Notes under the pieces: model-generated | Databases searched by the model: none | What the model was told of the DNA's origin: nothing | The model's input: the letters and a program-made list of their open reading frames with translations, nothing else | Shown here: positions 17,477 through 27,231 of the stretch, in pieces | How the letters are laid out: the number at the start of each line of letters is the position of its first letter | Position numbering within the stretch: the stretch's first letter is position 1 | Program-made: the position numbers and the translations under genes | Assembly (NCBI GenBank): GCA_023391695.1 | Contig: JAEWAK010000060.1 | Span: 62,001 to 126,000 of the forward strand | Length of the DNA stretch: 64,000 bases | DNA from: Bacillota bacterium | GTDB lineage: Bacteria; Bacillota; Clostridia; Lachnospirales; Lachnospiraceae | Reading direction: 5' to 3'

Positions 17477-19606
17477 ATGAAATCATCCGAAGAGAGAATA
17501 ACCGAACTTGAACAAAGAGTAGCTTATCTTGAAAATATAATAAAAAAATCAGAAATTGAAAAATCAGAAATTGAAAAATTGAAAATAGTGAAATCAGTAA
17601 CAGAAAAGGCTATATTAATACGCAACGAAGCAGCAAAGAATAGGCCTGTTGAATTATCAGAAAATCAACAGGAAGAAAAAAAGGAACAAACAGGCAGACA
17701 GGGAAGCGGGAACAAAGACAAAGAAGCTTTAGTCGGAAAATATATAATAGGTGCATTGGCGGCAATACTTATTTTTATAGGTGCAATTTCTTTTATCAGC
17801 CTGGTATGGAAACGGATAACACCGGAAATAAGATTATCAATAATAATGCTGGCAGGTATGGCACTGACTGTTTTAGGCTTCTGGCTTATGAGGGCAAAAA
17901 GGAATCCGATAACATCGATTATCCTTGGAACAGGAGCCGGTTTACTGTTCATTTCCATATTATCTGCCAATCTGGTATTTCATATGATTGGAAATAATGT
18001 CTCCATACTCCTGGCCGGCGTGTGGGCAGTGTTCTTTATCATATCTTCACGGTATACGAATCTTTTCTTTACAACGATAATTGCATATATAGGCAGTTAC
18101 ATTGCATTGATATCAGGATTAGTGCTTTTGAAAGGTGATACGGAATTATTGGTATTGATCATATTTGCATCGGGCATTTCAGCGGTAATGTTATACACAA
18201 CATTAAATAAGAAGAAAGCAGAGTTAATAACCGGTATAATTTTATCGTTCGTAAGCTATACAACCATAATAATTCGCTGCTCTATGGACGGATTATTCCT
18301 ATCAGAGCAGCTGTTGAACAGTTATATTGCGCAGACTGCCGTCATTATTATTATATATCTGCTTATGAATATGTTTTATAAAATAGTTAACAATACAAAT
18401 GCAATTCCTGTTTATCTTGGAGTCAGCGCAACCACAACACTGTTGACAATTTTATATATAGGCAACTTAAGTAACAATTATCTGAAGTTGAATGAAATAA
18501 CCTGTGACATGTTATTCTTTACAGTTAATTTGGTGCAGTTTTTACTAAATATGATATTTTATAAAAGGATGGAAAAATGGTTAACGAGATATTATGCAGT
18601 CGTACTGGCCTTCGCTTCTTTGTTAATAAATATAGAATTGTATAAAGTGCCGACAGGAATCATTGTGATAGGATTATTACTGGCTGTGAGCGAAAAGGTA
18701 TTTAAACGGGAAAGTCAATCCTTATTAATCGGGCTGATAAGTTTACTGGATTCACTTTTCCTGATCTTCAGTAATTCAGATAATTTAATATGCTCCGTTT
18801 ATGGAATACTCCAATTAGGCTTGATGGGCTATGCGTTATGGGCAAGAAGCAGTTCAAAAAATTATGCGCAGATTAACGTTTTAAAAACAATAGGTGTTAT
18901 AGTAATAATTATAAACAGTTTTGGAATACCTTCCAATATTATAAACTACATAAATGTACCATCCATAAGTGAATATGCCGACAATACGGCCGGTTATCTC
19001 ATTGCTGTTATTGCCGTTATTGGTTTATTAAAAACCGGTTATTTTAAGAATTGGAAAAGTGAACAGTTTAAATTCTTCGGCATTAACGATACCCTGGAAA
19101 AAGATAAAGATATGCAGAGGTTGATCTATGTGATCTCAACGGTATTGTATTTTTATGGACTGGAGGAAATAGCATATGCGGACGAGGTGTTTCTGCAATT
19201 GATATTTACTCTGGCAGCAATTGCCATTGCGTTTATACAAAGTCAGTTAATTCTTTCCGGTAATGGACGAAATAAACCGTTAACGGGAATATGGATGGTC
19301 ATAAAATATTTAATGCTGACCTGGACAATACTCTGGTCGTTTTTAGATTTAGATATTATATCGGTGGCATATAGCGTAGCAGGACTGATAGTGGCCATAG
19401 GAAGCATATCAGCAGGATTTAAACTAAGAAATAAAGGTATTAGACAGTATGGTCTTGTATTAACTATCATGATGGTAGCGAAATTTATATTTGTAGATTT
19501 GAATCAGGAAAATTCGATTACCAGGGTTCTTGCACTGATAGCAGGAGGAAGTCTGTGCTTTTTGATCAGTTTCATTTACAATAAATTAAGTCAGAATTAT
19601 TCATGA
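17477..19606 (+). CDS. DUF2339-like polytopic membrane protein
   Basis: Protein of 709 residues. The frame opens 43 codons earlier, but AAAGGGAGG precedes the ATG at 17477. Residues 1-40 form a coiled coil (SEERITELEQRVAYLENII), with a charged low-complexity stretch to about 85 that repeats KSEIEK. About 20 membrane helices follow (from KYIIGALAAILIFIGAISFI at about 88). This layout matches DUF2339 proteins, whose function is unknown. No signal peptide or enzyme motif. It seems to be a single-gene unit. Confidence 0.75.
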   Translation: MKSSEERITELEQRVAYLENIIKKSEIEKSEIEKLKIVKSVTEKAILIRNEAAKNRPVELSENQQEEKKEQTGRQGSGNKDKEALVGKYIIGALAAILIFIGAISFISLVWKRITPEIRLSIIMLAGMALTVLGFWLMRAKRNPITSIILGTGAGLLFISILSANLVFHMIGNNVSILLAGVWAVFFIISSRYTNLFFTTIIAYIGSYIALISGLVLLKGDTELLVLIIFASGISAVMLYTTLNKKKAELITGIILSFVSYTTIIIRCSMDGLFLSEQLLNSYIAQTAVIIIIYLLMNMFYKIVNNTNAIPVYLGVSATTTLLTILYIGNLSNNYLKLNEITCDMLFFTVNLVQFLLNMIFYKRMEKWLTRYYAVVLAFASLLINIELYKVPTGIIVIGLLLAVSEKVFKRESQSLLIGLISLLDSLFLIFSNSDNLICSVYGILQLGLMGYALWARSSSKNYAQINVLKTIGVIVIIINSFGIPSNIINYINVPSISEYADNTAGYLIAVIAVIGLLKTGYFKNWKSEQFKFFGINDTLEKDKDMQRLIYVISTVLYFYGLEEIAYADEVFLQLIFTLAAIAIAFIQSQLILSGNGRNKPLTGIWMVIKYLMLTWTILWSFLDLDIISVAYSVAGLIVAIGSISAGFKLRNKGIRQYGLVLTIMMVAKFIFVDLNQENSITRVLALIAGGSLCFLISFIYNKLSQNYS

Positions 19607-19968
19607 TAAATCAAAAAATTTTGAATCAGTTTATTGCTTTCACGGAGTATATATTACGTTGGGGTCATTGACCCAGGAGCGTTTGGAATGCCATAGTTAC
19701 ATATGTAAGTAAACTGGATAGATTTGCTAAAAGTGACCCATATCTGTTTTTTACCTGTCAGGGAAATCTCATGTCTGGTCGGAGGGAGTCAGACTTAACT
19801 TTTCAGTGGAGGCTACGGCCGGGCCCAGCTTCCACTGAAACAGCAGCATAACAGGATAGAGCCGCCGCAAAGCGGAATGCGAAGATCCGCTTTGACCTCT
19901 GTACAAACTGATATTGAAGAAAGCAAGTCTTGACAAAGATATAGTTACAGATATCTTGGAGGGATTTT
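19607..19968 (+). other. Structured intergenic leader of the diguanylate cyclase
   Basis: It contains a hairpin at about 19801-19840 (TTTCAGTGGA / TCCACTGAAA) and a copy of the dispersed 8-bp-stem hairpin at 19868-19894. I tested by eye for c-di-GMP riboswitch signatures and did not find them. Confidence 0.5.
19867..19896 (+). repeat. Dispersed hairpin element, copy A
   Basis: Stem CAAAGCGG (19868-19875) / CCGCTTTG (19887-19894) with 11-nt loop AATGCGAAGAT, then GAC. Same element as at 21259, 40602 (minus) and 62945. It lies 73 bp before the diguanylate cyclase start. Confidence 0.8.
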
Positions 19969-21039
19969 ATGCTTAATTCATTATTTGTAAATGCTTCCAT
20001 ACTCATTTCTTTTATATATTTAGGAAGCCAATTTTTAAAAAATCAAAAGATAAATTCAAATGCGAAACGAAATACAAAAATTACAATCGGATTATTATTT
20101 GGTCTGACCGGCTGCCTGTTAATGTTTAATGGAATTGACTTGTCAGGGAATATGATCATGGATTTCAGAATAATTGCTTTAATCGTATCTGCAATTTATT
20201 GCGGTCCGTTATCAGCACTTATAACAGCCTTTATTATAGCTATATTCAGATTTGTTTATTTTGGAATATATGCCGCCTCATTCACGGCATTGTTCAATCT
20301 GACTATCCTATCTATTATCTGCAGCGTGATATCGGTATCTTCTCATGAACTGAAAATAAAATATATTTATATGAGCGTAGCCAATGTTATTTCATCGGCA
20401 ATATGGATAATGATATTAGTTAAAGACATGCAAAGTGCTGTTAAAATTCTATTTGAATATACATTTTCCAATCTTATCGTCTCTTTTGTCATTTATTTTG
20501 TTTTGGTTTATATATTTAATACAAATGAGTTATATTTAAAACTCAAGCAAGATTCATCAAAGGATTTTCTGACAGGTTTATATAATGTGCGAGAGTTTGA
20601 CAGGCTGTTAAATAAAGCATCAATTGCTGTTGTAAATAAGCAGGAAAACTTATCCTTGCTTATGATTGACCTGGATTACTTTAAAAAAGTAAATGATACA
20701 TTTGGACATTCATCCGGTGATATGGTTTTAAAGCAGTTCAGTGATATTCTGGTGAATTCCTGCAGATCCTTCGATTTTATTTCAAGAAATGGCGGTGAAG
20801 AATTCACAGCAGTCTTATTGGACTGTGATTACGAAAAGGCAATGGATATTGCAGAAGGAATCAGAAGAAATGTAGAAGAATATTCTTTCTTAATAGAAAA
20901 TCACAAAAGAATCCGGATAACGGTTTCGATCGGTGTTAGTTCTTATCCGGATAAGACGGACAACCCCAATAATCTTTTACAGGAAGCTGACAGTGCATTA
21001 TATTTGGCAAAACATCAAGGTAGAAATAAAGTTAATTAA
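19969..21039 (+). CDS. Membrane diguanylate cyclase (5TM-LYT type sensor plus GGDEF)
   Basis: Protein of 356 residues with TTGGAGGG upstream. Six or so membrane helices cover 1-185 and resemble the 5TMR-LYT sensor module (FRIIALIVSAIYCGPLSALI). The GGDEF domain spans about 195-356: DFLTGLYNVREFD, DLDYFKKVNDTFGH and an active-site loop NGGEEF, so the A-site motif GG(D/E)EF is intact. It should make c-di-GMP from two GTP at the membrane. No RxxD inhibitory motif is evident just before the loop. Single-gene unit with a structured leader. Confidence 0.9.
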   Translation: MLNSLFVNASILISFIYLGSQFLKNQKINSNAKRNTKITIGLLFGLTGCLLMFNGIDLSGNMIMDFRIIALIVSAIYCGPLSALITAFIIAIFRFVYFGIYAASFTALFNLTILSIICSVISVSSHELKIKYIYMSVANVISSAIWIMILVKDMQSAVKILFEYTFSNLIVSFVIYFVLVYIFNTNELYLKLKQDSSKDFLTGLYNVREFDRLLNKASIAVVNKQENLSLLMIDLDYFKKVNDTFGHSSGDMVLKQFSDILVNSCRSFDFISRNGGEEFTAVLLDCDYEKAMDIAEGIRRNVEEYSFLIENHKRIRITVSIGVSSYPDKTDNPNNLLQEADSALYLAKHQGRNKVN

Positions 21040-21195
21040 TTGGTGCTTAATATAGATTATGAAGGAATTAACAATAATTATTGAATTATTTTACAGCAGG
21101 TGTGTTTTATAAAAATATGAAAGGGAATTCCTTATTTTCCGGAAGGGAAGTAAGGAATTTTTGTATTTTTAAGCCTCAAAAATTTCCATATGCTA

Positions 21196-21230
21196 TTTAC
21201 AGGCCGATTGGAATAGGGTAGTATGAAAAT
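21196..21230 (+). promoter_or_regulatory. Probable promoter of the GH9 cellulase
   Basis: TTTACA, a 17-bp spacer and TAGTAT near 21197-21225. It would give an mRNA leader of about 240 nt carrying hairpin copy C. The spacing matches the promoter of the GH5 cellulase at 40515. Confidence 0.5.
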
Positions 21231-21258
21231 GGAATACAAATATTTACAAAACATGTGA

Positions 21259-21288
21259 CAAAGCGGAACGTAAATAGCTGCTTTGACT
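21259..21288 (+). repeat. Dispersed hairpin element, copy C
   Basis: CAAAGCGG (21259-21266), 11-nt loop AACGTAAATAG, CTGCTTTG (21278-21285), then GAC. The single stem difference (C to T) forms a G-T wobble, so pairing in RNA is kept. Confidence 0.75.
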
Positions 21289-21305
21289 CGGAGAGGGGGC
21301 TTAAA

Positions 21306-21380
21306 ATGAAGAAGCAAGCTGTATTAAGTGCAGATATTGCCATAATATTAAATTGCAGCATATTAAAAGACACATCCTAG
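21306..21380 (+). CDS. Possible 24-aa leader ORF before the GH9 gene
   Basis: The ATG is preceded by GAGAGGGGG at good distance. It encodes MKKQAVLSADIAIILNCSIL plus four residues and lies inside the predicted GH9 mRNA leader. It may be a leader peptide or chance. Confidence 0.25.
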   Translation: MKKQAVLSADIAIILNCSILKDTS

Positions 21381-21470
21381 ATTTCTTTGTTCATCCGCAT
21401 AAAGTTTGAAACTTTACCGTGTATAGTCTTTAAAGATTAATAATGAATATTTGAGGGAGATGGTATTCGT

Positions 21471-23996
21471 ATGAATAAGATATTAAGGTTAAACAAAAGA
21501 GTAATTAAAAAAGCTATGGTAATATTACTTGTAATTGTTATGATAATTCCTTTTCCGGTTTATGTCCCGGTAACAGAGGCGGCTTCAACGCCGCGTTTTG
21601 GAGGCTCTTATTATAATTACGGGGAAGCTTTGCAAAAATCGATTCTTTTCTATAAAGCAAACCGTCTGGGCGATTTGCCGGAGGATTATATTTTGCCTTA
21701 CCGAGGCGATGCGGCTATGACAGACGGACAGGATGTCGGACTGGATCTCACAGGAGGCTGGGCAGATGCCGGTGATGGCATAAAGTTTACACATCCGATG
21801 TCATATTCGGCAGGCCAGTTGGGCTGGGCCGTATATGAGTACCGCGATGCGCTGGAAAAGGCAGGACTGCTGGAGGATATTCTGGATGAGATTAAGTGGG
21901 CTACGGACTTTTTTATAAAAGCACATCCAAGCCCGAATACGTTATATTATATGTGCGGATATGAAGGGTCGGACCACTCTGTCTGGGTACCACATGAGCT
22001 TCTTGATTATACAACGGAAAGGACTTCGTTTAAGGTGGATGAATCAACTCCTGGTTCTGACGTGGCAGGACAGGCATCAGCTGCACTGGCAATCGCATCT
22101 ATTATTTTCGAGCAGACGGATCCGGCCTATGCAAAAACCTGCTTAACTCATGCGAAGGAGCTTTTTGCATTTGCCGATACTTACAGAGGTAAAAATCCCT
22201 TAGCCACCTTATACCCGTCAGGCAGTTATTTGGATGATCTTGCCTGGAGTGCCGTCTGGTTGTATATTAAGACGAATGACTCAACTTATCTGGATAAAGC
22301 AAAAGCATTTTTACCGACCACTACCTTAGGCGGAGGCCATACCCACTGCTGGGACGATGTCAGTTACGGAGCAGCGCTTAAGATTGCCCAGCTTACTCAT
22401 GATGATGCCTATGAAGCTGCGGTTGAAAAAAACCTGGATTTCTGGATGCCCGGCGGTGGTATTACTTATACCGGCGGCGGACTGGCTTGGCTTTCCCAAT
22501 GGGGATCACTTCGTTATGCGTCTACCGCAGCATTTCTGGCATTTGTATGGTCTGACGATGATAACGTTGGAACAGCATCCAAAAAAGCGGCATACCGTAG
22601 TTTTGCGGAACGTCAGATCAACTATGCCCTCGGCGATAATCCGCGGGGAGGCAGCTATGTGGTAGGTTTTGGTGAAAATGCACCGGAACATCCGCATCAC
22701 AGGACTGCACACGGTTCCTGGACAAGTACGCTTCAGACCCCGGCATTTCACCGTCATATCCTTTATGGCGCCCTGGTGGGAGGTCCCGCATCCGATGACA
22801 GTTGGAAAGACGATATTACCGATTATACCTTAAACGAAGTAGCTACGGACTACAATGCAGGTTTTGTAGGTGCTCTGGCGAAAATGTATGATATGTATGG
22901 CGGCGATCCTCTAAAAAATTGGCCTCAGGCGGAAGATTTCAGGGCAGAGGAGGATAATATTGTAGAATACTTCACCAGATGCTGGATTGTTTATGAGGAT
23001 ACCAGAACTTTAAACCTGCTGTTCCAGGTTAACAACCGTTCCGCCTGGCCTGCAACAATGAAGGATAAATTATCCAGCCGTTATTTTATGGACCTTGGCG
23101 AAATATTTGCGGCAGGCTATGGTGTAGGTGATGTAAAGGTTACGCTTGGTTCAAACGAAGGAGCAACGCTGACCCCGTTAACACAGTATAAGGATAATAT
23201 TTATTATTTTACGGTAGATTTTACCGGAACACAGATCCTGCCTGCGGAATGGCAGAAGTGTGAAAAGGATGCAAATGTATCAATTACCTATCCGGGCTCG
23301 GCGGGATCAAATGCAAATGACTGGTCGTATCAAAAGCTGACAGGTAATCCGGATTATAGTGCACTGACATTTACCGGTATGACACCGTATGTACCGGTCT
23401 ATGATAACGGCGTGCTTTTGTGGGGAGAAGAACCGTCAACCGGCGGACCAACGCCAACAGTAACACCAACGCCAACAGTGACACCGACACCAACAGCAAC
23501 GCCAACAGCGACACCAACGCCGACAGCGACACCAACGCCAACAGCGACACCGACAGTAACACCTACTCCAACAACAACGCCTACTCCGACCCCAATTGAA
23601 GGAGCTGTACCTGCAGTTGCTGTGAATACAAAAAATAATGGAAGCTTTATCGGTCAAACCTATACGGTTACAGCCAAAGGGGGTACGATTGATTTATCAA
23701 AAGTTTCAATTGAATTTTCGGCGGATGAAATGAATAATGGAACACAGTATATATGGTGTGACAGTGCCGGATTACAGCTGAATGTAACGCCCTGGTACGT
23801 AGACATAACGGATGCTGTCACTTGCAGTATAGGGAATGGAAAGCTGGCGATTTCCGTCAGTGACAGCACACAGCTGCAGGAAGGGGCAGGCATGATGACG
23901 ATCTCGATCCGATTCGCAAAATCGGATTGGTCATCCTATGGCGAGCTTACCAATTCAGTACTAAAGGTATATTATGACGGCATACAGATTCAATAG
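21471..23996 (+). CDS. Secreted GH9 endoglucanase with CBM3c and C-terminal binding domain
   Basis: Protein of 841 residues. Signal peptide 1-38 (KRVIKKAM, hydrophobic core, VTEAAS). GH9 catalytic barrel about 41-480 with the base pair in WADAGDG (D99, D102) and catalytic acid E456 in NEVATDYNAGF. A CBM3c-like domain (about 490-645: NLLFQVNNRSAWPATMKDKL) follows, a pairing typical of processive endoglucanases (Theme B). Then a Pro/Thr linker (about 656-708) and a last beta-domain (about 709-841) that resembles a CBM3-type cellulose binder, though this is less certain. No dockerin, so it is a free enzyme that cuts beta-1,4-glucan outside the cell. Convergent with the GH5 gene. Confidence 0.92.
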   Translation: MNKILRLNKRVIKKAMVILLVIVMIIPFPVYVPVTEAASTPRFGGSYYNYGEALQKSILFYKANRLGDLPEDYILPYRGDAAMTDGQDVGLDLTGGWADAGDGIKFTHPMSYSAGQLGWAVYEYRDALEKAGLLEDILDEIKWATDFFIKAHPSPNTLYYMCGYEGSDHSVWVPHELLDYTTERTSFKVDESTPGSDVAGQASAALAIASIIFEQTDPAYAKTCLTHAKELFAFADTYRGKNPLATLYPSGSYLDDLAWSAVWLYIKTNDSTYLDKAKAFLPTTTLGGGHTHCWDDVSYGAALKIAQLTHDDAYEAAVEKNLDFWMPGGGITYTGGGLAWLSQWGSLRYASTAAFLAFVWSDDDNVGTASKKAAYRSFAERQINYALGDNPRGGSYVVGFGENAPEHPHHRTAHGSWTSTLQTPAFHRHILYGALVGGPASDDSWKDDITDYTLNEVATDYNAGFVGALAKMYDMYGGDPLKNWPQAEDFRAEEDNIVEYFTRCWIVYEDTRTLNLLFQVNNRSAWPATMKDKLSSRYFMDLGEIFAAGYGVGDVKVTLGSNEGATLTPLTQYKDNIYYFTVDFTGTQILPAEWQKCEKDANVSITYPGSAGSNANDWSYQKLTGNPDYSALTFTGMTPYVPVYDNGVLLWGEEPSTGGPTPTVTPTPTVTPTPTATPTATPTPTATPTPTATPTVTPTPTTTPTPTPIEGAVPAVAVNTKNNGSFIGQTYTVTAKGGTIDLSKVSIEFSADEMNNGTQYIWCDSAGLQLNVTPWYVDITDAVTCSIGNGKLAISVSDSTQLQEGAGMMTISIRFAKSDWSSYGELTNSVLKVYYDGIQIQ
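23447..23596 (+). repeat. Minisatellite encoding the Pro/Thr linker
   Basis: Irregular tandem copies of ACAGYRACRCCNACNCC-like units that encode (PTPTVT/PTPTAT)n. In-frame coding repeat; its length may vary between strains. Confidence 0.85.
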
Positions 23997-24038
23997 TGAA
24001 CAAAGAATCTGGCTTGCCAGGCTCTGGCGCTGTGGCAC

Positions 24039-24054
24039 TGTCACTTTAGTGACA
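24039..24054. other. Short palindrome
   Basis: TGTCACTTTAGTGACA, a 6-bp stem with a 4-nt loop, just after the GH9 stop. Role unknown. Confidence 0.4.
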
Positions 24055-24131
24055 ATTTCCGCCGGAGTGTTCTGCGCATCCTGCCGGTCAGGATTTTTGT
24101 GCAATAGGATGTGATTTCCTGTATAAAAAGC

Positions 24132-24171
24132 GGGGCTGTTGCAAAAAGCATTGATATGCTTCAACAGCCCC
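24132..24171. terminator. Strong hairpin between convergent glycosidase genes
   Basis: GGGGCTGTTG pairs with CAACAGCCCC, extended after a 4-nt bulge by AAGCAT/ATGCTT. On the minus strand it is followed by CTTTTT, so it fits a terminator of the GH5 gene. The outer arm is the same as the ends of the MITE-like element at 44629-44706. Confidence 0.7.
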
Positions 24172-24249
24172 TAAAACAAAATCCCACCATCATTAACACC
24201 TTCCTTTCAGAAGGAATAAGGAGATGGTTTGACCGTCCGGATGATAAAC

Positions 24250-27231
24250 TTATGGTTCGATACCGGAACTTAAACTACCTGAAATATAGGCCGTGATTTT
24301 ATCCCAGGCAGCATAACTGTCCGCATCGGCATGAAAGGAATAATCATTGGACTGGTTATAGTTTGTCCAGTCGGCCTTTGCAATACGGATTTGTACTTCA
24401 ATGCTTTGGTTCACAGCCAGATTGCCGGCGGCAGCTGTAAAACCAATCTCCAGGTAACAGTCAGCGCCTGTTTTGGGATTATCCATCGTAACAAAATTTC
24501 CGGTTACATTGGAACTTCCTGCTGAAGACCAGTCACACCAGAAAGACTGTGCCTGATTACCGTCCTTTGTATAATAATAACGTAACTTAACATCGGAAAG
24601 GGCAATGGATTCGTCTCCGGTATTGGTTAATTTAAATCTCGGTGAAATCGTATTTATCTGGGCAGTTCTGGTGCTGTTATAAAATGCTGCCGTAAGACCG
24701 GTTGCAGCTGCCTTTTCAGTTATTACAAGCTCCGCATCTTCGCCGGCGCTGAATTCAAAGGTAAGCCGTATTGTTCCGGCAGGAAGTGAGGAAAGATACG
24801 CCTTGTATATGGTAACGGTATTTCCGGAAAGGGAATAGTCACTGCCGGATACCAAGGCAGCCGTACCGTTTTTAATACCCACCAGGGTATTGCCGTTAAG
24901 GGTTAAGGTTATTGGGATATCAGCCGGAGCTTCCCGGTCAAATACAGTCGTTTTTGGTGAAATCGCGGAGTTTGGTACCGTATCTGTTATCCGGATGGTC
25001 AGCACCTGGTCGGAGCCGGCACTGAAAGTAAAGGTAAGTGCAGCGGTTCCGGCAGAAAGACCTGCCAGATATTCCTTTTTCAGTGTAACCACATTACCGG
25101 TAACCGTATAGTCCGTACCGGGAGTCAGGGCCAGGGAGCCGTTAAGGATGGAAAGAAACGTATTACCGTTTAAGGTCATGGTTACGGCAAGGTCGGCCGG
25201 CAGTCTCTTTTCAAAGGCCGCGGTAGCAGGAGTGATGCCGGAACTGGGTGAAGTATCGCTTACATTGACCTTTAATACCGGATTATAGTTTTTGTTAAAA
25301 TCAAAGGTCAGTCTGGTGATCCCAACAGGCTGTTTCGCCAGATATTCTTTTTTTATGGTTACCAGATTGCCGGAGATCGTGTAATCTGTGCCGGATATTA
25401 ACGTGGCCGTATCGTTTTTAATGCCGTAAAAGGTATTATTATTTGCTGACAGGGTTACTGCAGCATCAGTCTGACTGCCAGCTGTTTTATTAAATTCCAC
25501 CCTGCCGGGTCTGATATAAGGACTTGGCGTTGTATCTCCTACGGCAATGGCAAGCACCGGGTCAACCCCGCCGCTGTAATCCAGTGTAAGGCGGAGTATT
25601 CCAACAGGCTGTTTTGCCAAATATTCTTTACTCACATACAGGGTATTACTTTGAAGCCTGTAATCTGTACCGGAGGTCAAATTAACCCCGTTGTTTTTAA
25701 TTGCATTTAAGGTATTGGCTTTTGGACTTAAGGTCACTGCTATATCTGCCTGTTTATCGGGATTCTTATCAAATACGGCAGCGGACGGGCTGACAGAGGC
25801 GCTTAGATCGGATTCCGGACCATAGATGCCCACTTCATAGATCGAATATGGCCAGCTGGTGTTATATCTTTGCATTCCGTATATTCTTACATGACGGCCG
25901 GAGGCAGAAAGGCTGATATCCTCTGTTTTACCCTTTCCGCTATATTGGGTGTAGGCATCAGTCCAGGACTCGCCGTTATTGGAAACCTGAATTTTATATT
26001 GGGTGGCATAGGCGGCTTCCCAATAGATAAGAATCCGGTTTATTTCCTTAACAGCACCTAAATCAATGGAAACCCAGCTAGGATCCGTTAATCCGGAGGC
26101 CCATCTGGTGTCCGGGCTTCCATCGGTTACATTACTTCCGGGATAAAGACTGCTCTCGAAAGAAGAAGCGGTAACGGATTTGCCCTGAGCCAGATTGCCG
26201 GAAGGAAGGGGCTCTGCCGGTAACAGGGCCGGCAGGTTGGAAAGCATGGAGACAGGCCTTTCCGCAATGTTCTGAATACTGTAGGGGTCGGTTACCGATA
26301 CCTCCAGACCCCAGCCATTGAGTGTATCATATGTGCCGTCTGTGGTCATGTCCAAAAAAGTCTGGGGGTTGTTTCCCGGGCCCCATTCCCAGGGAAGATA
26401 CCCTATCTGATATTTGTAGCAATATTCCAGAATTGTTTTATAGGGAATCTGTCCGGATTCTGTTTCATCCCACTGGTTTCCGAATTCACCTACAATAAGA
26501 GGCAGGTCAAGTAAAACCGTCTCCTCAAGCTCCTCAATGACCCTCTGCTCTGTGTAGCCCCAAGCCTTTGGCCACCACATATGGACGGAAAACATAAGAT
26601 TATTATCAGGGTCAGCATCAATCAGGTAAGGGCCGCAGCTTTGCAGGATATTAATGTCCTGACCGTAGCTGCTGGCATCTATAACTAAGGGTACATGGAT
26701 ACCTGCTTCACGCATTTTGTTTACCGCCGCCTCATAGCCGGCCTTAAAGTCAGCTTCTGAAACCTGTTGGCCAACCTCATTGCCGATATTGACCAAAAGG
26801 TAATCCTGGTGCTTTTGAAGCACTTCCACAATATCCGGTCTTACCCAGTAATCAACGAGAGCAGGCAGTTTAGACCAGTCACCGGTCGCATCATGAAGCT
26901 CTACGATAGGAATCATGTTTTCGGAACGGCAGTTCCGGATTGCAAGGTCTAATTCCTCTGCCGTTCCGTCCATTGACCACACGATCCTGACACTGTTGGC
27001 ACCGGTTTTTGCTATTTCGGAATAGGAGGGGATACCATCCTTATCCGTCCAGACGATCATCTTATTGATCCCGTATAATATTACTTTTTCTCCCTGATTG
27101 TCATAAAGAAAGCGGCCTTCTACGCGAAAGCCCGGATGTTCCGGATCTGCAGCTGCCATTGCTTGTCCAAAGGGCAGCAAAAGAAACAGGAATACCACTA
27201 GTGCCGAAAAAAATAAATTACGTTTTTTCAT
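24250..27231 (-). CDS. Secreted GH5 enzyme with CBM32, four X2 modules and CBM3
   Basis: Protein of 993 residues with GGGAAGG upstream. Signal peptide 1-27 (ending AMAAAD). GH5 barrel about 30-330, with acid/base Glu in NIGNEVG and nucleophile Glu in LIVGEFGNQW. The stretch FSVHMWWPKAWG recalls GH5 mannanases (GH5_8-like), so endo-beta-1,4-mannanase is the best guess over cellulase. An F5/8-type C (CBM32) domain (about 350-478) follows, then four X2 Ig-like repeats (about 485-840, each with a FDK/FEK start and an xKEYLA/xKAYLS core) and a C-terminal CBM3 (about 843-993, VKLRYYYTKDG, WCDWSSAG). Anchors to cellulose while attacking hemicellulose. Divergent from the DUF4177 gene. Confidence 0.9.
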   Translation of the reverse strand: MKKRNLFFSALVVFLFLLLPFGQAMAAADPEHPGFRVEGRFLYDNQGEKVILYGINKMIVWTDKDGIPSYSEIAKTGANSVRIVWSMDGTAEELDLAIRNCRSENMIPIVELHDATGDWSKLPALVDYWVRPDIVEVLQKHQDYLLVNIGNEVGQQVSEADFKAGYEAAVNKMREAGIHVPLVIDASSYGQDINILQSCGPYLIDADPDNNLMFSVHMWWPKAWGYTEQRVIEELEETVLLDLPLIVGEFGNQWDETESGQIPYKTILEYCYKYQIGYLPWEWGPGNNPQTFLDMTTDGTYDTLNGWGLEVSVTDPYSIQNIAERPVSMLSNLPALLPAEPLPSGNLAQGKSVTASSFESSLYPGSNVTDGSPDTRWASGLTDPSWVSIDLGAVKEINRILIYWEAAYATQYKIQVSNNGESWTDAYTQYSGKGKTEDISLSASGRHVRIYGMQRYNTSWPYSIYEVGIYGPESDLSASVSPSAAVFDKNPDKQADIAVTLSPKANTLNAIKNNGVNLTSGTDYRLQSNTLYVSKEYLAKQPVGILRLTLDYSGGVDPVLAIAVGDTTPSPYIRPGRVEFNKTAGSQTDAAVTLSANNNTFYGIKNDTATLISGTDYTISGNLVTIKKEYLAKQPVGITRLTFDFNKNYNPVLKVNVSDTSPSSGITPATAAFEKRLPADLAVTMTLNGNTFLSILNGSLALTPGTDYTVTGNVVTLKKEYLAGLSAGTAALTFTFSAGSDQVLTIRITDTVPNSAISPKTTVFDREAPADIPITLTLNGNTLVGIKNGTAALVSGSDYSLSGNTVTIYKAYLSSLPAGTIRLTFEFSAGEDAELVITEKAAATGLTAAFYNSTRTAQINTISPRFKLTNTGDESIALSDVKLRYYYTKDGNQAQSFWCDWSSAGSSNVTGNFVTMDNPKTGADCYLEIGFTAAAGNLAVNQSIEVQIRIAKADWTNYNQSNDYSFHADADSYAAWDKITAYISGSLSSGIEP

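Noticed and set aside
19700..19968. c-di-GMP riboswitch before the diguanylate cyclase
   Set aside because: The GEMM-I core and tetraloop-receptor motifs and the GEMM-II pattern are not present; only simple hairpins.
23447..23596. CRISPR-like periodic repeat
   Set aside because: It is the in-frame Pro/Thr linker of the GH9 enzyme; no unique spacers.
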